Shown here: piece by piece, positions 15,264 to 24,558 of the stretch
How positions within the stretch are numbered: the first letter of the stretch is position 1
How the letters are laid out: every line of letters starts with the position of its first letter
Source of the DNA: Pseudomonas psychrophila HA-4
GTDB lineage: Bacteria > Pseudomonadota > Gammaproteobacteria > Pseudomonadales > Pseudomonadaceae
Length of the DNA stretch: 50,414 nt
Reading direction: 5' to 3'
NCBI RefSeq assembly: GCF_000282975.1
Contig: NZ_ALJC01000073.1
Location: 1 to 50,414 of the forward strand
Translations under genes and position numbers: made by a program
Notes under the pieces: generated by a model
Seen by the model: only the letters and a program-made list of their open reading frames with translations
Told to the model about the DNA's origin: nothing
Databases searched by the model: none

Positions 15264-16133
15264 TTACAACTGCGGCCGGACAGCCGGTGCGTCAAGCTGT
15301 TGATACGGTTGCAACACCGCCTCGCGCTGCTCGCCCAAGACCCAGGCAAAGCCCGAAAACATGACAGCCAGACACCCAGCCGTGATCAGTCCCATTAACC
15401 AACCCGGCACGATGCGGGTCAGGCTGCTGCGACGGGACTTGAGCCCTTGCCAGTGAGGGGACAGTTCACGCGGAACATCGCCGCGCAAGTGGCGGATCTG
15501 TCGGTACAGCGCATCGCGAATGCTGTCGAGTTCCAGAATGCCGCGCTCCACGATCCGGAACTTGCCCTCAAATCCAAGGGCCAAGCACAGGTACAGCAGT
15601 TCCAGAAGCGACAAGTTGTGAACCGGGTCTTTGCACAGTTGATCGAGCACTTGAAAAACCTTTTCACCACCAAAGGTTTCATTGTGGAAACCGCTGAGTA
15701 GGCTGTTCTGTGACCATTCGCTTTCCTTGCCCCAGCGCGTTGTCACCACCGCCTCGTCGACCACCGTGCACAGCACGTAGCGCGCTTTCATCATCTGCTG
15801 ACTGTCGACGCCGTTGCGCAGGGCGTTGACTTCGAACGCTTGGAGCGCGGCTTTAAGATCCGCGTGCAGTCCGATCAAGGTGTCTGCACTGGTGCTGTGC
15901 TTAATACGCACCACGTGTGACAGCACTTCGCTGGCGGCGGCTACCAGCGGATTAACGCTCACCCTGAACGTGTCAGCCGTGCCTACTCGGGCCGAAAAAA
16001 CCATGCGTTCTTCGAGCTGCTCGATTTTTGGCGGCGCCTGTCCATCGGTCAGTGCATCCGTTTCAGATGCCTTGCCCTCACGGAATGCCATCACCGTGAG
16101 GTCATCGGTTGGATGTTGTGTATCCGTACTCAT
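15264..16133 (-). CDS. tssL: Type VI secretion inner-membrane protein TssL (DotU)
   Basis: 289 residues. The cytoplasmic DotU domain (conserved YVLCTVVDEAVV, GKESEWSQNSLLSGFHNETFGGEKVF, LYLCLALGFEGKFR) is followed by a single C-terminal transmembrane helix near 255-277 and a short periplasmic tail. No C-terminal OmpA/peptidoglycan-binding domain is present, so wall anchoring must come from another protein. ATG 16133 is preferred to a TTG eight codons upstream; it has AGGA in front and starts just after the tssK stop. Confidence 0.94.
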   Translation of the reverse strand: MSTDTQHPTDDLTVMAFREGKASETDALTDGQAPPKIEQLEERMVFSARVGTADTFRVSVNPLVAAASEVLSHVVRIKHSTSADTLIGLHADLKAALQAFEVNALRNGVDSQQMMKARYVLCTVVDEAVVTTRWGKESEWSQNSLLSGFHNETFGGEKVFQVLDQLCKDPVHNLSLLELLYLCLALGFEGKFRIVERGILELDSIRDALYRQIRHLRGDVPRELSPHWQGLKSRRSSLTRIVPGWLMGLITAGCLAVMFSGFAWVLGEQREAVLQPYQQLDAPAVRPQL

Positions 16134-16138
16134 GGCGG

Positions 16139-17476
16139 TCAGTTCCTGATGGCCCAAAATTGCAGTTCAAGCGCTGAAAACTCGCCCGACACGTGGAAGG
16201 CAAAACCACCGGAACGCTCCAGTTGTGCCAGATCTTCGTTGCCGAGTTCGAGGATGAAATAGGTTTTGTTGGAGTGAAACGGGATCTGCCGCGGCGCCAC
16301 TGGCAAGGGTTTGACCTTGAAGCCCGGCAAGTGCAGGTTGACCAGTTGGCGAATGTTTTCGACCGGTCCGATCTTTAGATGCGCCGGTAAGCGATGACGC
16401 AACTCCTCGCTGTCGCACTGCGCATGTGCGGCCAATACAAATGAGGTGGTGGAGAGCAATGTGTGGTCGGTCAGCGGCGACACCAGAATCCCGTATTGAC
16501 GGCTTTCTAGCACCAGCTCAATGGCGTGTTGTTCAAGTACCATCGACAGCACCTGGCGAATCGAGTCCATCAGGGCGCGAAAGCTTTCACCCTGGTTGCT
16601 GTGCTGATAGGTGCTCTGTAACTGAGGGCGCTTGCTCTCGCTGCCGAAGGTCGCCAGATCGCCCAACATCGCCAGCAACGAGCAGTACAACTCTTCGGGG
16701 TGCAGTTGTTCTAGGCTCAAATAGTGGCGCAACACCAGCTCTGTGCGGTTGACCAGTTGGAGCATCATGAAATCACCGACTTCAGCACCGCCAACCTTGC
16801 CATTTGAGCGAATGCGATCTGCGAGTGCATCACCCCGGTTGCTGATCATGCTGATGACTTCTTTGAGGCACGACAGCACATAGCCCGAAGCATGGGCGTG
16901 GATGAAGGTCGGTATGAATTGCTCATCGAGCCGAATCACGCCATCTGAGGTAGTGTCGAGGATGTGACACAACTGCAACTTGACGCAGGCTTGGTCGCTC
17001 TGTTGTTCGCCCAGCAATAGGCGAAAATCCGGGCGCGCACAGCTGACCTGGCTGCTGGAGTCATCACCGGCGTTGACGTCGGACACTTCTATGTCGTGCG
17101 CGGTGTAACGCGCCAGCACATCGGTCTGGTCGCTACGCCGGGTTTCAATGTGGTTGCCGGTGACCAACGGTAACGCGAGGTACACCGCCGTGCTCGCCGT
17201 GTTGCGCGGCACATCCAGAACCAACGGCGAGGTGCTGCCCCCCAACTCAAACAGGCTGCCATCGGGCAAGACACCCGACGCCTGGCTGATCACCAGTTTG
17301 CCCATGTTGAGAAATTGCACGTCGATTTCTAAGCGCAGAAACCCCCACGTGTAACGCCCCAGCAGTTGAGTGCGGGTTTTCATTTGATGGTCGTAATAAC
17401 GGTCACTTTGTTGAAAGTGCTGCGGGCGCAACAGCATGCCCTCGCGCCAGATGACTTTGTGTGCATTCATGCTCAA
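16139..17476 (-). CDS. tssK: Type VI secretion baseplate protein TssK
   Basis: 445 residues, normal length. The N-terminus VIWREGMLLRPQHFQQSDRY is the TssK hallmark. The rest matches the shoulder and neck domains that connect the baseplate wedge to TssL/TssM, ending in a C-terminal domain (FHSNKTYFILE...). It overlaps tssJ by four bases upstream and ends five bases before tssL. Confidence 0.95.
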   Translation of the reverse strand: MSMNAHKVIWREGMLLRPQHFQQSDRYYDHQMKTRTQLLGRYTWGFLRLEIDVQFLNMGKLVISQASGVLPDGSLFELGGSTSPLVLDVPRNTASTAVYLALPLVTGNHIETRRSDQTDVLARYTAHDIEVSDVNAGDDSSSQVSCARPDFRLLLGEQQSDQACVKLQLCHILDTTSDGVIRLDEQFIPTFIHAHASGYVLSCLKEVISMISNRGDALADRIRSNGKVGGAEVGDFMMLQLVNRTELVLRHYLSLEQLHPEELYCSLLAMLGDLATFGSESKRPQLQSTYQHSNQGESFRALMDSIRQVLSMVLEQHAIELVLESRQYGILVSPLTDHTLLSTTSFVLAAHAQCDSEELRHRLPAHLKIGPVENIRQLVNLHLPGFKVKPLPVAPRQIPFHSNKTYFILELGNEDLAQLERSGGFAFHVSGEFSALELQFWAIRN

Positions 17477-17979
17477 TCACCCGCCTGTACTAGTGCCCGG
17501 CTCGCGTTATGAATCCCGGCCTGATCGAAAATCAGACGGGCCTCGGTCCGTTCGCCTGCCGCCACCGGGACCACGTAGCGCCATTGCGTTTGCGGCAGAT
17601 CGCGGTAAGCCGCGAGCACGCCTACATAGCGGCTACCCGGCTCGACGCTAAGCTTGAGTTCGACGGTTTCACCGGGGCGTATTTCCAGTTCTTCGCTGGT
17701 GACAAGGTCCGGTGAAAGAGAGGCTTTGGGTCGCTCATATAGGCTGAAAAAATCGGCGTTCTCGAAGGCAACCGGATGTTTGAGTTCCATCAAGCGGATC
17801 ACCAGAGGCGACGGGCGGCCGTTCAGGTCGAGGTTGACCTGATCGCTTGCGCTCAAGCCGAGGTCGAGCTTGGTGACGCTGGAGTACGGCGACAAGGCCG
17901 AACATCCGCTCAACAGCAGCACCGTCAGAGCCAGCAAAGCGCGAAGGTAAAGGGGCGTATAACGCAACATGCGCTTCAT
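17473..17979 (-). CDS. tssJ: Type VI secretion outer-membrane lipoprotein TssJ
   Basis: 168 residues. A lipoprotein signal with lipobox LLSGC places the lipidated Cys near residue 26. The mature part has the TssJ beta-sandwich pattern (SPLVIRLMELK, FFSLYERPKASL, VTSEELEIRPGE, YVGVLAAYRDL). The protein sits in the outer-membrane inner leaflet and binds the TssM periplasmic domain. It overlaps fha and tssK by four bases on either side. Confidence 0.93.
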   Translation of the reverse strand: MKRMLRYTPLYLRALLALTVLLLSGCSALSPYSSVTKLDLGLSASDQVNLDLNGRPSPLVIRLMELKHPVAFENADFFSLYERPKASLSPDLVTSEELEIRPGETVELKLSVEPGSRYVGVLAAYRDLPQTQWRYVVPVAAGERTEARLIFDQAGIHNASRALVQAGD

Positions 17980-19175
17980 CCTTGGGGGTCAGTGTGAAGG
18001 GTGGAAATCAACCGGACCTGCTCTTCGTAGGCTTGGGCAAAATCCCGGGCCAGCAAGCGTTCACACCAGTCATCGTCTTGTTGCAACGTCTGGTGATAAC
18101 GACTGAATGCTCGCCAGCGACTGGCTGACGTCGCGATCCACGGTCGGTAGCCATCGCGCTCAAAGCGCAAGGTCAGTTGTTGCGGGGAGAAGTGTTCAAG
18201 GCTGCTGCGAACGGCCACGCGGCTGGCGCTCAGCAGCGCTACCTGATGCGCTTGTACGTCGCGAAACGCTCGCCAGACCACCTGCTCTGCCGGCAGTTGG
18301 TGAGGCTTTTGTGGCGCCAGTAACAGGCCTAAGGCTTCAACCGCGTCATGGGTTGATTTGAGCGGGTTTTGGCGTGCGTCCGGGGCCACCGTACGGGCCA
18401 GTCGCAGCTGGTTTTTGAGTTCACTGCGGGTCCACAGGCTTTGCTGCAAACCGGCAATGCTTTGCTTAAGCAGGCGGGCAGCCTTTAACGCCAGCGCTTC
18501 TCGGTCTGCCTGCGCCAAGGCCTGCACGTCGATGCCGAGCACTGCTCCGAACTGCCCCCAAAACGCTTCGTTACGCGGTGCTTCAACGGCTGCTGCCTGT
18601 ACTGGTAATGGCGCCTGAGTGACTTCAATCAGGTTCGGCACCAGAAGGTTTTCATAGTCAATCTGAGCGAAATCTACCCGTTGCTCCCACGTGTCGGGTT
18701 GCCGGTGCTGCACCTCGGGCTGATCCAACACCGAAAACAGAATCTCGGGTAACTCAACCCGGTCGAGCGGGTCCAGCGTCAGAAAGGCGTCATCCGGAAT
18801 GATGCTGCCCGCGGGCTGAGGACGACCCGCCTGATCCAGCAGCGCGTGCAGTTCGTGCTCCAGATGAGCGCGGATCTGAAAGTCGCCGAGAAAGAACACA
18901 TGGCCGTGCTCAATACGTTGCACCTGGCCTTTGGTCAGGCAGGTTTTGCCGTGATCGAAGCCGGTGCCGTTGAAGCTTCTATCCGTGAAAAAAAACGCCC
19001 CGTCCCGGTAGCTTATTTCAGCGTGGTACTTGGATACTTTTTTCGACTCATCGATCAGCGCCCAGTCGCAATCTGCATTGCGTCCAATCATGCCGCCCTG
19101 CTCGGTGAAGATCTTGCGCATCACCTGCTTAGCGTCCTGCGACTTAGGATTGAGCAGGTCAAATACTAATTCCAT
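17976..19175 (-). CDS. fha: Type VI secretion FHA-domain protein (Fha2/TagH-like)
   Basis: 399 residues. The N-terminal FHA domain (about 1-95) has the phosphothreonine-binding elements MIGRNADCDWAL, SKYHAEI and FNGTG. The C-terminal half (from about 190) is the conserved TagH/type VI FHA region. In HSI-I the FHA protein is the kinase substrate that switches secretion on, and stk1/stp1 in this cluster suggest the same logic. ATG 19175 was chosen over a GTG at 19196: AGGAG lies seven bases ahead and MELVFDLLNPK is a natural start. Confidence 0.92.
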   Translation of the reverse strand: MELVFDLLNPKSQDAKQVMRKIFTEQGGMIGRNADCDWALIDESKKVSKYHAEISYRDGAFFFTDRSFNGTGFDHGKTCLTKGQVQRIEHGHVFFLGDFQIRAHLEHELHALLDQAGRPQPAGSIIPDDAFLTLDPLDRVELPEILFSVLDQPEVQHRQPDTWEQRVDFAQIDYENLLVPNLIEVTQAPLPVQAAAVEAPRNEAFWGQFGAVLGIDVQALAQADREALALKAARLLKQSIAGLQQSLWTRSELKNQLRLARTVAPDARQNPLKSTHDAVEALGLLLAPQKPHQLPAEQVVWRAFRDVQAHQVALLSASRVAVRSSLEHFSPQQLTLRFERDGYRPWIATSASRWRAFSRYHQTLQQDDDWCERLLARDFAQAYEEQVRLISTLHTDPQG

Positions 19176-19192
19176 ATTGAGGCTCCTTGCGG

Positions 19193-19333
19193 TCACTTGC
19201 CGCGATTGACCGCTTGCGGATCACCCAATGGGCGATAGCTGTTGTCGTTAAATTTGTAATTGCCGCTACAGCCAGCTACGCCACCTGCAAGGGCGAAAGT
19301 CAGCAACACGGCGCACCAGAGACGAGCAGTCAT
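19193..19333 (-). CDS. 46-residue type VI cluster lipoprotein (OrfX type)
   Basis: The protein is MTARLWCAVLLTFALAGGVA followed by GCSGNYKFNDNSYRPLGDPQ and AVNRGK. It has a lipoprotein signal peptide with lipobox V-A-G-C (Cys 22) and leaves a mature peptide of only 25 residues. It lies between sfa and fha, the place held by orfX2 in the P. aeruginosa HSI-II cluster, and the fha start is 17 bases downstream. AAGGGAG sits ahead of the ATG. Function is unknown; a lipidated peptide next to TssJ suggests a part in the envelope complex. Confidence 0.8.
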   Translation of the reverse strand: MTARLWCAVLLTFALAGGVAGCSGNYKFNDNSYRPLGDPQAVNRGK

Positions 19334-19418
19334 CAAGGGAGTCTCCACGGGTTGGCCTGGTGCTCGTTGCGGTCCGTTGAGGGGCGCGCTGACACAGGCA
19401 AAAAGAATTGAAAAGGCA

Positions 19419-20927
19419 TTACGACGCCCACCTTTTTATGTCGTCCACATTGATGTTCAGGCGGTCAAGGCGGTAGAGGAGCGTGCGGCGGGCCACGCCC
19501 AGTTCGTGGGCGGCCCGGGTTTGGTTACCCGCGTTTTTGCGTAAACAGTCGAGCAGTAGCCCCCGTTCAACCTGCTCCATGCGTTCACGCAAATTGAGAT
19601 TGACGGGGTCGGGACGGGGATCGCAGGGCAATGCAAAATGCTCTGCGTGCAGCTCATCGCCGTCGCAAAGCAACACCGCACGCTCAACCAGCCCCTTTAA
19701 CTCACGCACGTTGCCGGGGAAGGCATAGTTCGCCAGTTGGCTCAGCGCGCCGTCGGACAACAGCACCGGCTTACGCTGCAAAAACGCGCAGGCGTGGGTC
19801 GCAAAATGTCGGGCCAGATCAAGGATGTCGCCCTCGCGCTGACGCAATGCAGGCAGGGCGATGGGGAACTGTGCAAGCCGGTAATACAGGTCTTCGCGAA
19901 ACAGCCCCTGCCCCACCAGTACGGTCAGATCTCGGTGGGTGGCGGCGATGATTCGCACGTCAATCTTGTGGGTGTCGTTGGAGCCCAGCGGACGAATCTC
20001 GCCCTCTTGCAACACCCGCAGCAACTTGGCTTGCAGCGCCAGCGGCATGTCACCGATCTCGTCCAGTAACAGGGTTCCGCCGTTAGCCGAATCAAACAGC
20101 CCGATCCGGTCACGGTCAGCACCGGTAAAGGCGCCCTTGCGGTAGCCGAACAGCTCGCTTTCGAGCAGGTCGGCGGGAAACGCCGCGCAGTTCTGCACAA
20201 TAAAAGGCTGAGCACGACGAGGACCGCCGTCATGAATCGCCCGGGCCACGACTTCCTTACCGGTGCCGGTTTCACCCAACAGCAGTACCGTGTAAGCGCT
20301 GTACACAACCTTGTTGATTAGGTAGCTGGTCTGGCGCATGGCGGTACTGTTACCGATCAGCCCGGCGGAGCTGGCCTTTGGGCCAGACGGCATCACCGCC
20401 GGCACACGCTGTTGGCGCAAGCGAATTTGCCCCCACACAAAAGCGCCCAACGCCCCCAACGAAGGGGCATGCCCCGACAGTTCAATGGGCTCGCGACTGG
20501 CCACCAGTAGCACGCCTTCAACGGCCTGTTGCGCGTTCAACAACGGCGCGCACAACAGCGCACGCCACGGAACGCCCTGACTGGGTAAAAAACGGGTGTC
20601 GTGCAGGCCATCTTTGAGGTCATCAATACTGACCACTCGGTTTTGACACACGGAAAACTGCAGCAATTGATCGCCCGTGTAATCGACTGCAAGCCCCTTC
20701 GCGTGCACCGGCTGCACCTGCCCCTGAAACCACTCGGCCGCGAGCTCAAGGCGTTTGCGGGTTGCATCGAGCACATACAATTGGCTCAACTCGCAACCGC
20801 TCAGTTGCGCCGCCGCACGCGCGCAAAGCCCGGCAACGGCAGTGCCGTCGACAGCACGGGCCACGCTGGCAAAATGTTGCAGCAACGACTCGGCATAGGC
20901 CAAAGGGTCGGCTACGTGGGCGAACAT
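19419..20927 (-). CDS. sfa: Sigma54-dependent activator of the type VI cluster (Sfa-like)
   Basis: 502 residues. An N-terminal GAF-type sensor region (about 1-170) is followed by the AAA+ domain, with Walker A GETGTGKE, the sigma54-contact motif GAFTGAD and Walker B LLLDEIGDM, then a C-terminal Fis-type helix-turn-helix (NQTRAAHELGVARRTLLYRL). GAFTGA is intact, so it should open promoters with RpoN. ATG 20927 was preferred to a longer frame because AAGGTGG precedes it and the upstream codons overlap clpV. In HSI-II, Sfa acts with RpoN on the type VI genes and on unlinked hcp genes. Confidence 0.92.
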   Translation of the reverse strand: MFAHVADPLAYAESLLQHFASVARAVDGTAVAGLCARAAAQLSGCELSQLYVLDATRKRLELAAEWFQGQVQPVHAKGLAVDYTGDQLLQFSVCQNRVVSIDDLKDGLHDTRFLPSQGVPWRALLCAPLLNAQQAVEGVLLVASREPIELSGHAPSLGALGAFVWGQIRLRQQRVPAVMPSGPKASSAGLIGNSTAMRQTSYLINKVVYSAYTVLLLGETGTGKEVVARAIHDGGPRRAQPFIVQNCAAFPADLLESELFGYRKGAFTGADRDRIGLFDSANGGTLLLDEIGDMPLALQAKLLRVLQEGEIRPLGSNDTHKIDVRIIAATHRDLTVLVGQGLFREDLYYRLAQFPIALPALRQREGDILDLARHFATHACAFLQRKPVLLSDGALSQLANYAFPGNVRELKGLVERAVLLCDGDELHAEHFALPCDPRPDPVNLNLRERMEQVERGLLLDCLRKNAGNQTRAAHELGVARRTLLYRLDRLNINVDDIKRWAS

Positions 20928-20937
20928 GTGCCCCACC

Positions 20938-23544
20938 TTAGGCAAACTCACAGAGCACGCTGGCCTGCGAATCAAGCGTTGCATGAACGCGGGTGAGGGT
21001 TTGTGCGCTGGCCATCGCTTCAAGCAAGCGGTCAGCGATCAAGGGCAATACGTGCGCGTCGAGCAAGTAGTCGATAAGCCGCGCGCCACTGTCGCTTTGG
21101 CTACAGCGTTCGGCCAAGTGATCGACCAAGCGCTGGCAATAGCTGAACGCCAAGTGTCGGCGTTGCAGACGCTCACCCAGACGTTGCAGCTTGATTTCGA
21201 TCAGTTCGCGCAATACCGAGCCGCTGACCGGGTAGTACGGCACCACGCGCATACGCGCCAGCAGTGCGGGTTTGAAGTGGTTGCTCAGGACCGGGCGGAT
21301 GCTCTGTTCGAGCACCTCGGCACTCGGTCGCGCACCGTTCTCGCACAACGCATTGATGCGATCACTGGCAAGGTTGGAGGTCATCAGGATCAACGTGTTG
21401 CGAAAGTCTATTTCGCGACCTTCGCCATCGTTGGCCACGCCTTTATCGAAGATTTGATAGAACAGGTTGAGCACATCAGGGTCGGCTTTTTCGACCTCAT
21501 CCAGCAGCACCACAGAGTACGGCTTTTGCCGTACCGCTTCGGTCAGCATGCCGCCTTCGCCGTAACCGACGTAGCCGGGTGGCGCACCGATCAGGCGCGA
21601 GACGGTGTGTTTTTCTTGGAACTCGGACATGTTGATGGTGGTGATAAAACGCTCACCGCCGTAAAGCAGGTCAGCCAGGGCCAGGGCAGTTTCGGTCTTG
21701 CCGACGCCGCTCGGCCCGACCAGCAGGAATACCCCCACCGGGGCATCCGGCTTGTTAAGGCCCGCGGCCGTGGCGCGCATTGAGCGATCCAAGGCGTGAA
21801 TGGCCTGTTCCTGGCCACGAATACGGGTGCGCAAATCGCCAGCAAAACGTGTGACTTTGGCACTGTGCTCACGAGCCAGCTGCGACACCGGCACACCTGT
21901 CCAAGCACTGATGACCTCGGCCACCAGACGCGGGCACACTTCAAAACTGACCAGTCGCTCTTGGCTGTGAGCGTCGTTCAGAGCGCGCTGGGTTTGATTG
22001 AGGGCAGTTTCCAGAGCGGGAACGCTTCGACTGTTTTCTGCGTCAGTTTCTGGCGTGCTGGCTTCACGTGCTTTGGCCAGTTGTTGACGCAATGCCAGCA
22101 GGCGCTCGGCCAATATTCGTTGCTCAACCCAGCGTGCTTCTAGCGCCACCTGCTCGCGTTGGGCCTCAAGCAGACGCTCTTCCAGCGCGGTCAATTGCGC
22201 CTGGTCAATCCGCAGCCCCGCGTCGGCATCACGGCGCATGGCTTGGCATTGACGCCCGCCTTCGGCCAGCTCGCCGCGCAGCTTCTCAAGCTTTTCCGGG
22301 GCGGCGGCCAAACTGATGCGTACCCGGGCGCACGCGGTGTCGAGCACATCAACCGCTTTATCTGGCAATTGGCGCCCCGCCAGATAGCGGGCCGACAATT
22401 GTGCGGCGGCCACCACCGCGTCGTCGCGCAGGTAAATGCCATGGCTCTTTTCGTAGATGTGCGCCAACCCGCGCAGTATGGTGACGGCTTCATTGACGGT
22501 CGGCTCATGCAGTTGTACTGGCTGGAAGCGTCGGGCCAGCGCCGGGTCTTTCTCAAAGTATTTTTTGTACTCACCCCAGGTGGTCGCAGCAATGGTGCGC
22601 AACTCACCACGGGCCAGCGCAGGCTTGAGCAGGTTGGCCGCATCTGAGCCACCGGCATTGCCGCCCGCCCCAATCAGGGTGTGGGCTTCATCGATAAACA
22701 AAATGATGGGGTTGGGAGACGCTTTGACTTCGTCGATCACGCCTTTTAGGCGACGTTCAAACTCGCCTTTGACGCTAGCACCCGCCTGCAACAGGCCCAT
22801 GTCCAGCGAGAGCAATTCAACCCCGAGCAGCACCGGCGGCACTTCACCGGCAGCGATGCGCAATGCCAGGCCTTCAACGATGGCGGTTTTACCCACCCCG
22901 GCCTCACCCACTACGATCGGGTTGTTTTTGCGCCTGCGGGCCAGAATGTCGATTATCTGGCGAATCGCGTCGTCGCGGCACAGCACCGGGTCAAGCTTTG
23001 AGGCCCGCGCCTGCTCGGTCAGGTTATGGGTGAAGCGATGTAGCAGGGACTCACCCTGCGCCGCAGGTTTGCCATTGATGGGCTGTTCTTGCTGCGACAA
23101 CGCAAAGCCTTTGAGACGTTCGATGTCGAGTTTAGCCAACAGCGTTTGGTAAGCACTCCCGGCATAACGTAACGGGTTGCGCAGCAAAGCGAGAATCAGC
23201 GCGGCTTGCTCGATTTGGCTCTGCCCCAATTCAAGTGTAGAAACCAGCAAAGCATCCTGTAACCACTGCACCAGTTGCGGTGCAAACACCGGGTTGCGCG
23301 ATGAGCTGTTTTCGCTGCGCGGCTGTAAGGCGGCGCTCAAGTGGCCCGCGTCGATTTGCGCATCCAGCAGCGCGCGCGCCAGCAACCCCTGCGGCCGTTC
23401 GAGCAATTGCAGCAACAGGTCTTCAACCAACACCTGCTCAGCTCCGCGTGCCACACAGCGCTCGGCACTGCCCTCCAAGTCACGCCGGGTATCGGCATCG
23501 AGTGCCTGTATCAGTTGTTGCAGGTCTACGTTGATCATGGCCAT
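20938..23544 (-). CDS. tssH: Type VI secretion sheath-disassembly ATPase ClpV
   Basis: 868 residues, a Clp/Hsp100 ATPase that disassembles the contracted TssB/TssC sheath. The N-terminal Clp repeat domain that binds TssC spans about 1-150. The first AAA domain has Walker A GEAGVGKTA and Walker B FIDEAHTL; a coiled-coil middle domain follows; the second AAA domain has GPSGVGKTETA and LLDEVEKAD, then the D2-small domain. Both ATP sites look intact. ATG 23544 and ATG 23538 share one ribosome site (AAGGA); the first is used here. Confidence 0.94.
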   Translation of the reverse strand: MAMINVDLQQLIQALDADTRRDLEGSAERCVARGAEQVLVEDLLLQLLERPQGLLARALLDAQIDAGHLSAALQPRSENSSSRNPVFAPQLVQWLQDALLVSTLELGQSQIEQAALILALLRNPLRYAGSAYQTLLAKLDIERLKGFALSQQEQPINGKPAAQGESLLHRFTHNLTEQARASKLDPVLCRDDAIRQIIDILARRRKNNPIVVGEAGVGKTAIVEGLALRIAAGEVPPVLLGVELLSLDMGLLQAGASVKGEFERRLKGVIDEVKASPNPIILFIDEAHTLIGAGGNAGGSDAANLLKPALARGELRTIAATTWGEYKKYFEKDPALARRFQPVQLHEPTVNEAVTILRGLAHIYEKSHGIYLRDDAVVAAAQLSARYLAGRQLPDKAVDVLDTACARVRISLAAAPEKLEKLRGELAEGGRQCQAMRRDADAGLRIDQAQLTALEERLLEAQREQVALEARWVEQRILAERLLALRQQLAKAREASTPETDAENSRSVPALETALNQTQRALNDAHSQERLVSFEVCPRLVAEVISAWTGVPVSQLAREHSAKVTRFAGDLRTRIRGQEQAIHALDRSMRATAAGLNKPDAPVGVFLLVGPSGVGKTETALALADLLYGGERFITTINMSEFQEKHTVSRLIGAPPGYVGYGEGGMLTEAVRQKPYSVVLLDEVEKADPDVLNLFYQIFDKGVANDGEGREIDFRNTLILMTSNLASDRINALCENGARPSAEVLEQSIRPVLSNHFKPALLARMRVVPYYPVSGSVLRELIEIKLQRLGERLQRRHLAFSYCQRLVDHLAERCSQSDSGARLIDYLLDAHVLPLIADRLLEAMASAQTLTRVHATLDSQASVLCEFA

Positions 23545-23550
23545 TGGTCC

Positions 23551-24558
23551 TTAATGTATTTTGCTGCCTAGGGTCACTACGCCGTCCGCGTGTTCGCGGC
23601 CCAACCAACTGGTCCACCCAAGGCGGCAGGGGTTGTGCTCGGCAATGCGCAGCTCACGGATTTCTTCGTGCCGCAACACCAGCCGAATGTCGTACTCAAG
23701 CGGGTCACGCAGGGTGAATCGCACCAGCGCGCACAGCGGCTGATAACCCGTGCCAATCGGCAGAAGCTCATGAAATCGGTCCCAGCTCAGTTGCCGGATA
23801 TGGATGCGAAACTTTCCGCTGCGGTCGCGTACTCGTGTGCCCAACACCAAGCTTTCGCTCAGTTGATGATTGGCACTCCCCAGGCAGTTGCGCTGCTCTT
23901 GAAGTACCTCGACGCGCCGCTCAATGCATTGCTCAATCGTCAGTTCGGCGTGCTTGAAGTAGTAACGCAGCACGGACTCGATCAGAGCCGCCGAATGTGC
24001 ACGCAGGCTCAACAAACCGAGGTAGGGCAGCAGGCGCTTCCAATTCAGTTCTTGGGCATTACGGATGGTCTCGCCACCCAGACCGATCAAAGCAAATAGA
24101 TGGCTGGAAAATGGGTCGATGGCGCCAGTCTCAAAGCGCACGTGGTAGCGATATTTACGCCAGATCGGCAGCATCAGTCGCTGCAAGCGATGGTTGAACA
24201 GGTCCAGAAACTGGCGCGTCGGGTTGTTGCTGTCACTGTCGCCAAGCGCCTGTTCGCCATAGAACGCAGGTAACGGCGAAGCCGAGCCCATCAGCCCAAT
24301 GAGGTTGAAACGCAGACGCGCGCGGTCTTGGCCGTGCTCGACAAAGAATTCCACCGTGTCGACATCGCTGCCCGGAAACCCGAGGCTCGGGTTAGCCGCA
24401 AACTCCACGCGGTCGTAGAGTTCATCTTGCGAGAGATGTGTGTTGCCGACACGCAGCCGGTCAATGACCAGCAATACGGCCTGAAACAGCGAGTACTCAC
24501 GTATGCTCCTGGCCAACCCGCTTAAAGCAGGGGCTGCAACCCCATGCGAGGTGTCCAT
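23551..24558 (-). CDS. tssG: Type VI secretion baseplate protein TssG
   Basis: 335 residues. The TssG features are the N-terminal LARSIREYSLFQAVLLVIDRL, the segment PLPAFYGEQALGD, and a repeated beta domain ending WLGREH. It forms the baseplate wedge with TssF and TssE. Its frame begins 37 bases inside the 3' end of tssF, so translation is probably coupled; a later in-frame start cannot be excluded. Confidence 0.93.
   Translation of the reverse strand: MDTSHGVAAPALSGLARSIREYSLFQAVLLVIDRLRVGNTHLSQDELYDRVEFAANPSLGFPGSDVDTVEFFVEHGQDRARLRFNLIGLMGSASPLPAFYGEQALGDSDSNNPTRQFLDLFNHRLQRLMLPIWRKYRYHVRFETGAIDPFSSHLFALIGLGGETIRNAQELNWKRLLPYLGLLSLRAHSAALIESVLRYYFKHAELTIEQCIERRVEVLQEQRNCLGSANHQLSESLVLGTRVRDRSGKFRIHIRQLSWDRFHELLPIGTGYQPLCALVRFTLRDPLEYDIRLVLRHEEIRELRIAEHNPCRLGWTSWLGREHADGVVTLGSKIH

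Noticed and set aside
20926..21783. 285-codon plus-strand frame opposite clpV
   Set aside because: It lies inside a fully conserved ATPase gene and its product has no recognisable fold or start signal.
24522..24558. Frameshift at the tssF/tssG junction
   Set aside because: The 37-base overlap joins two full-length, family-normal proteins, so it is an ordinary overlap rather than a broken gene.
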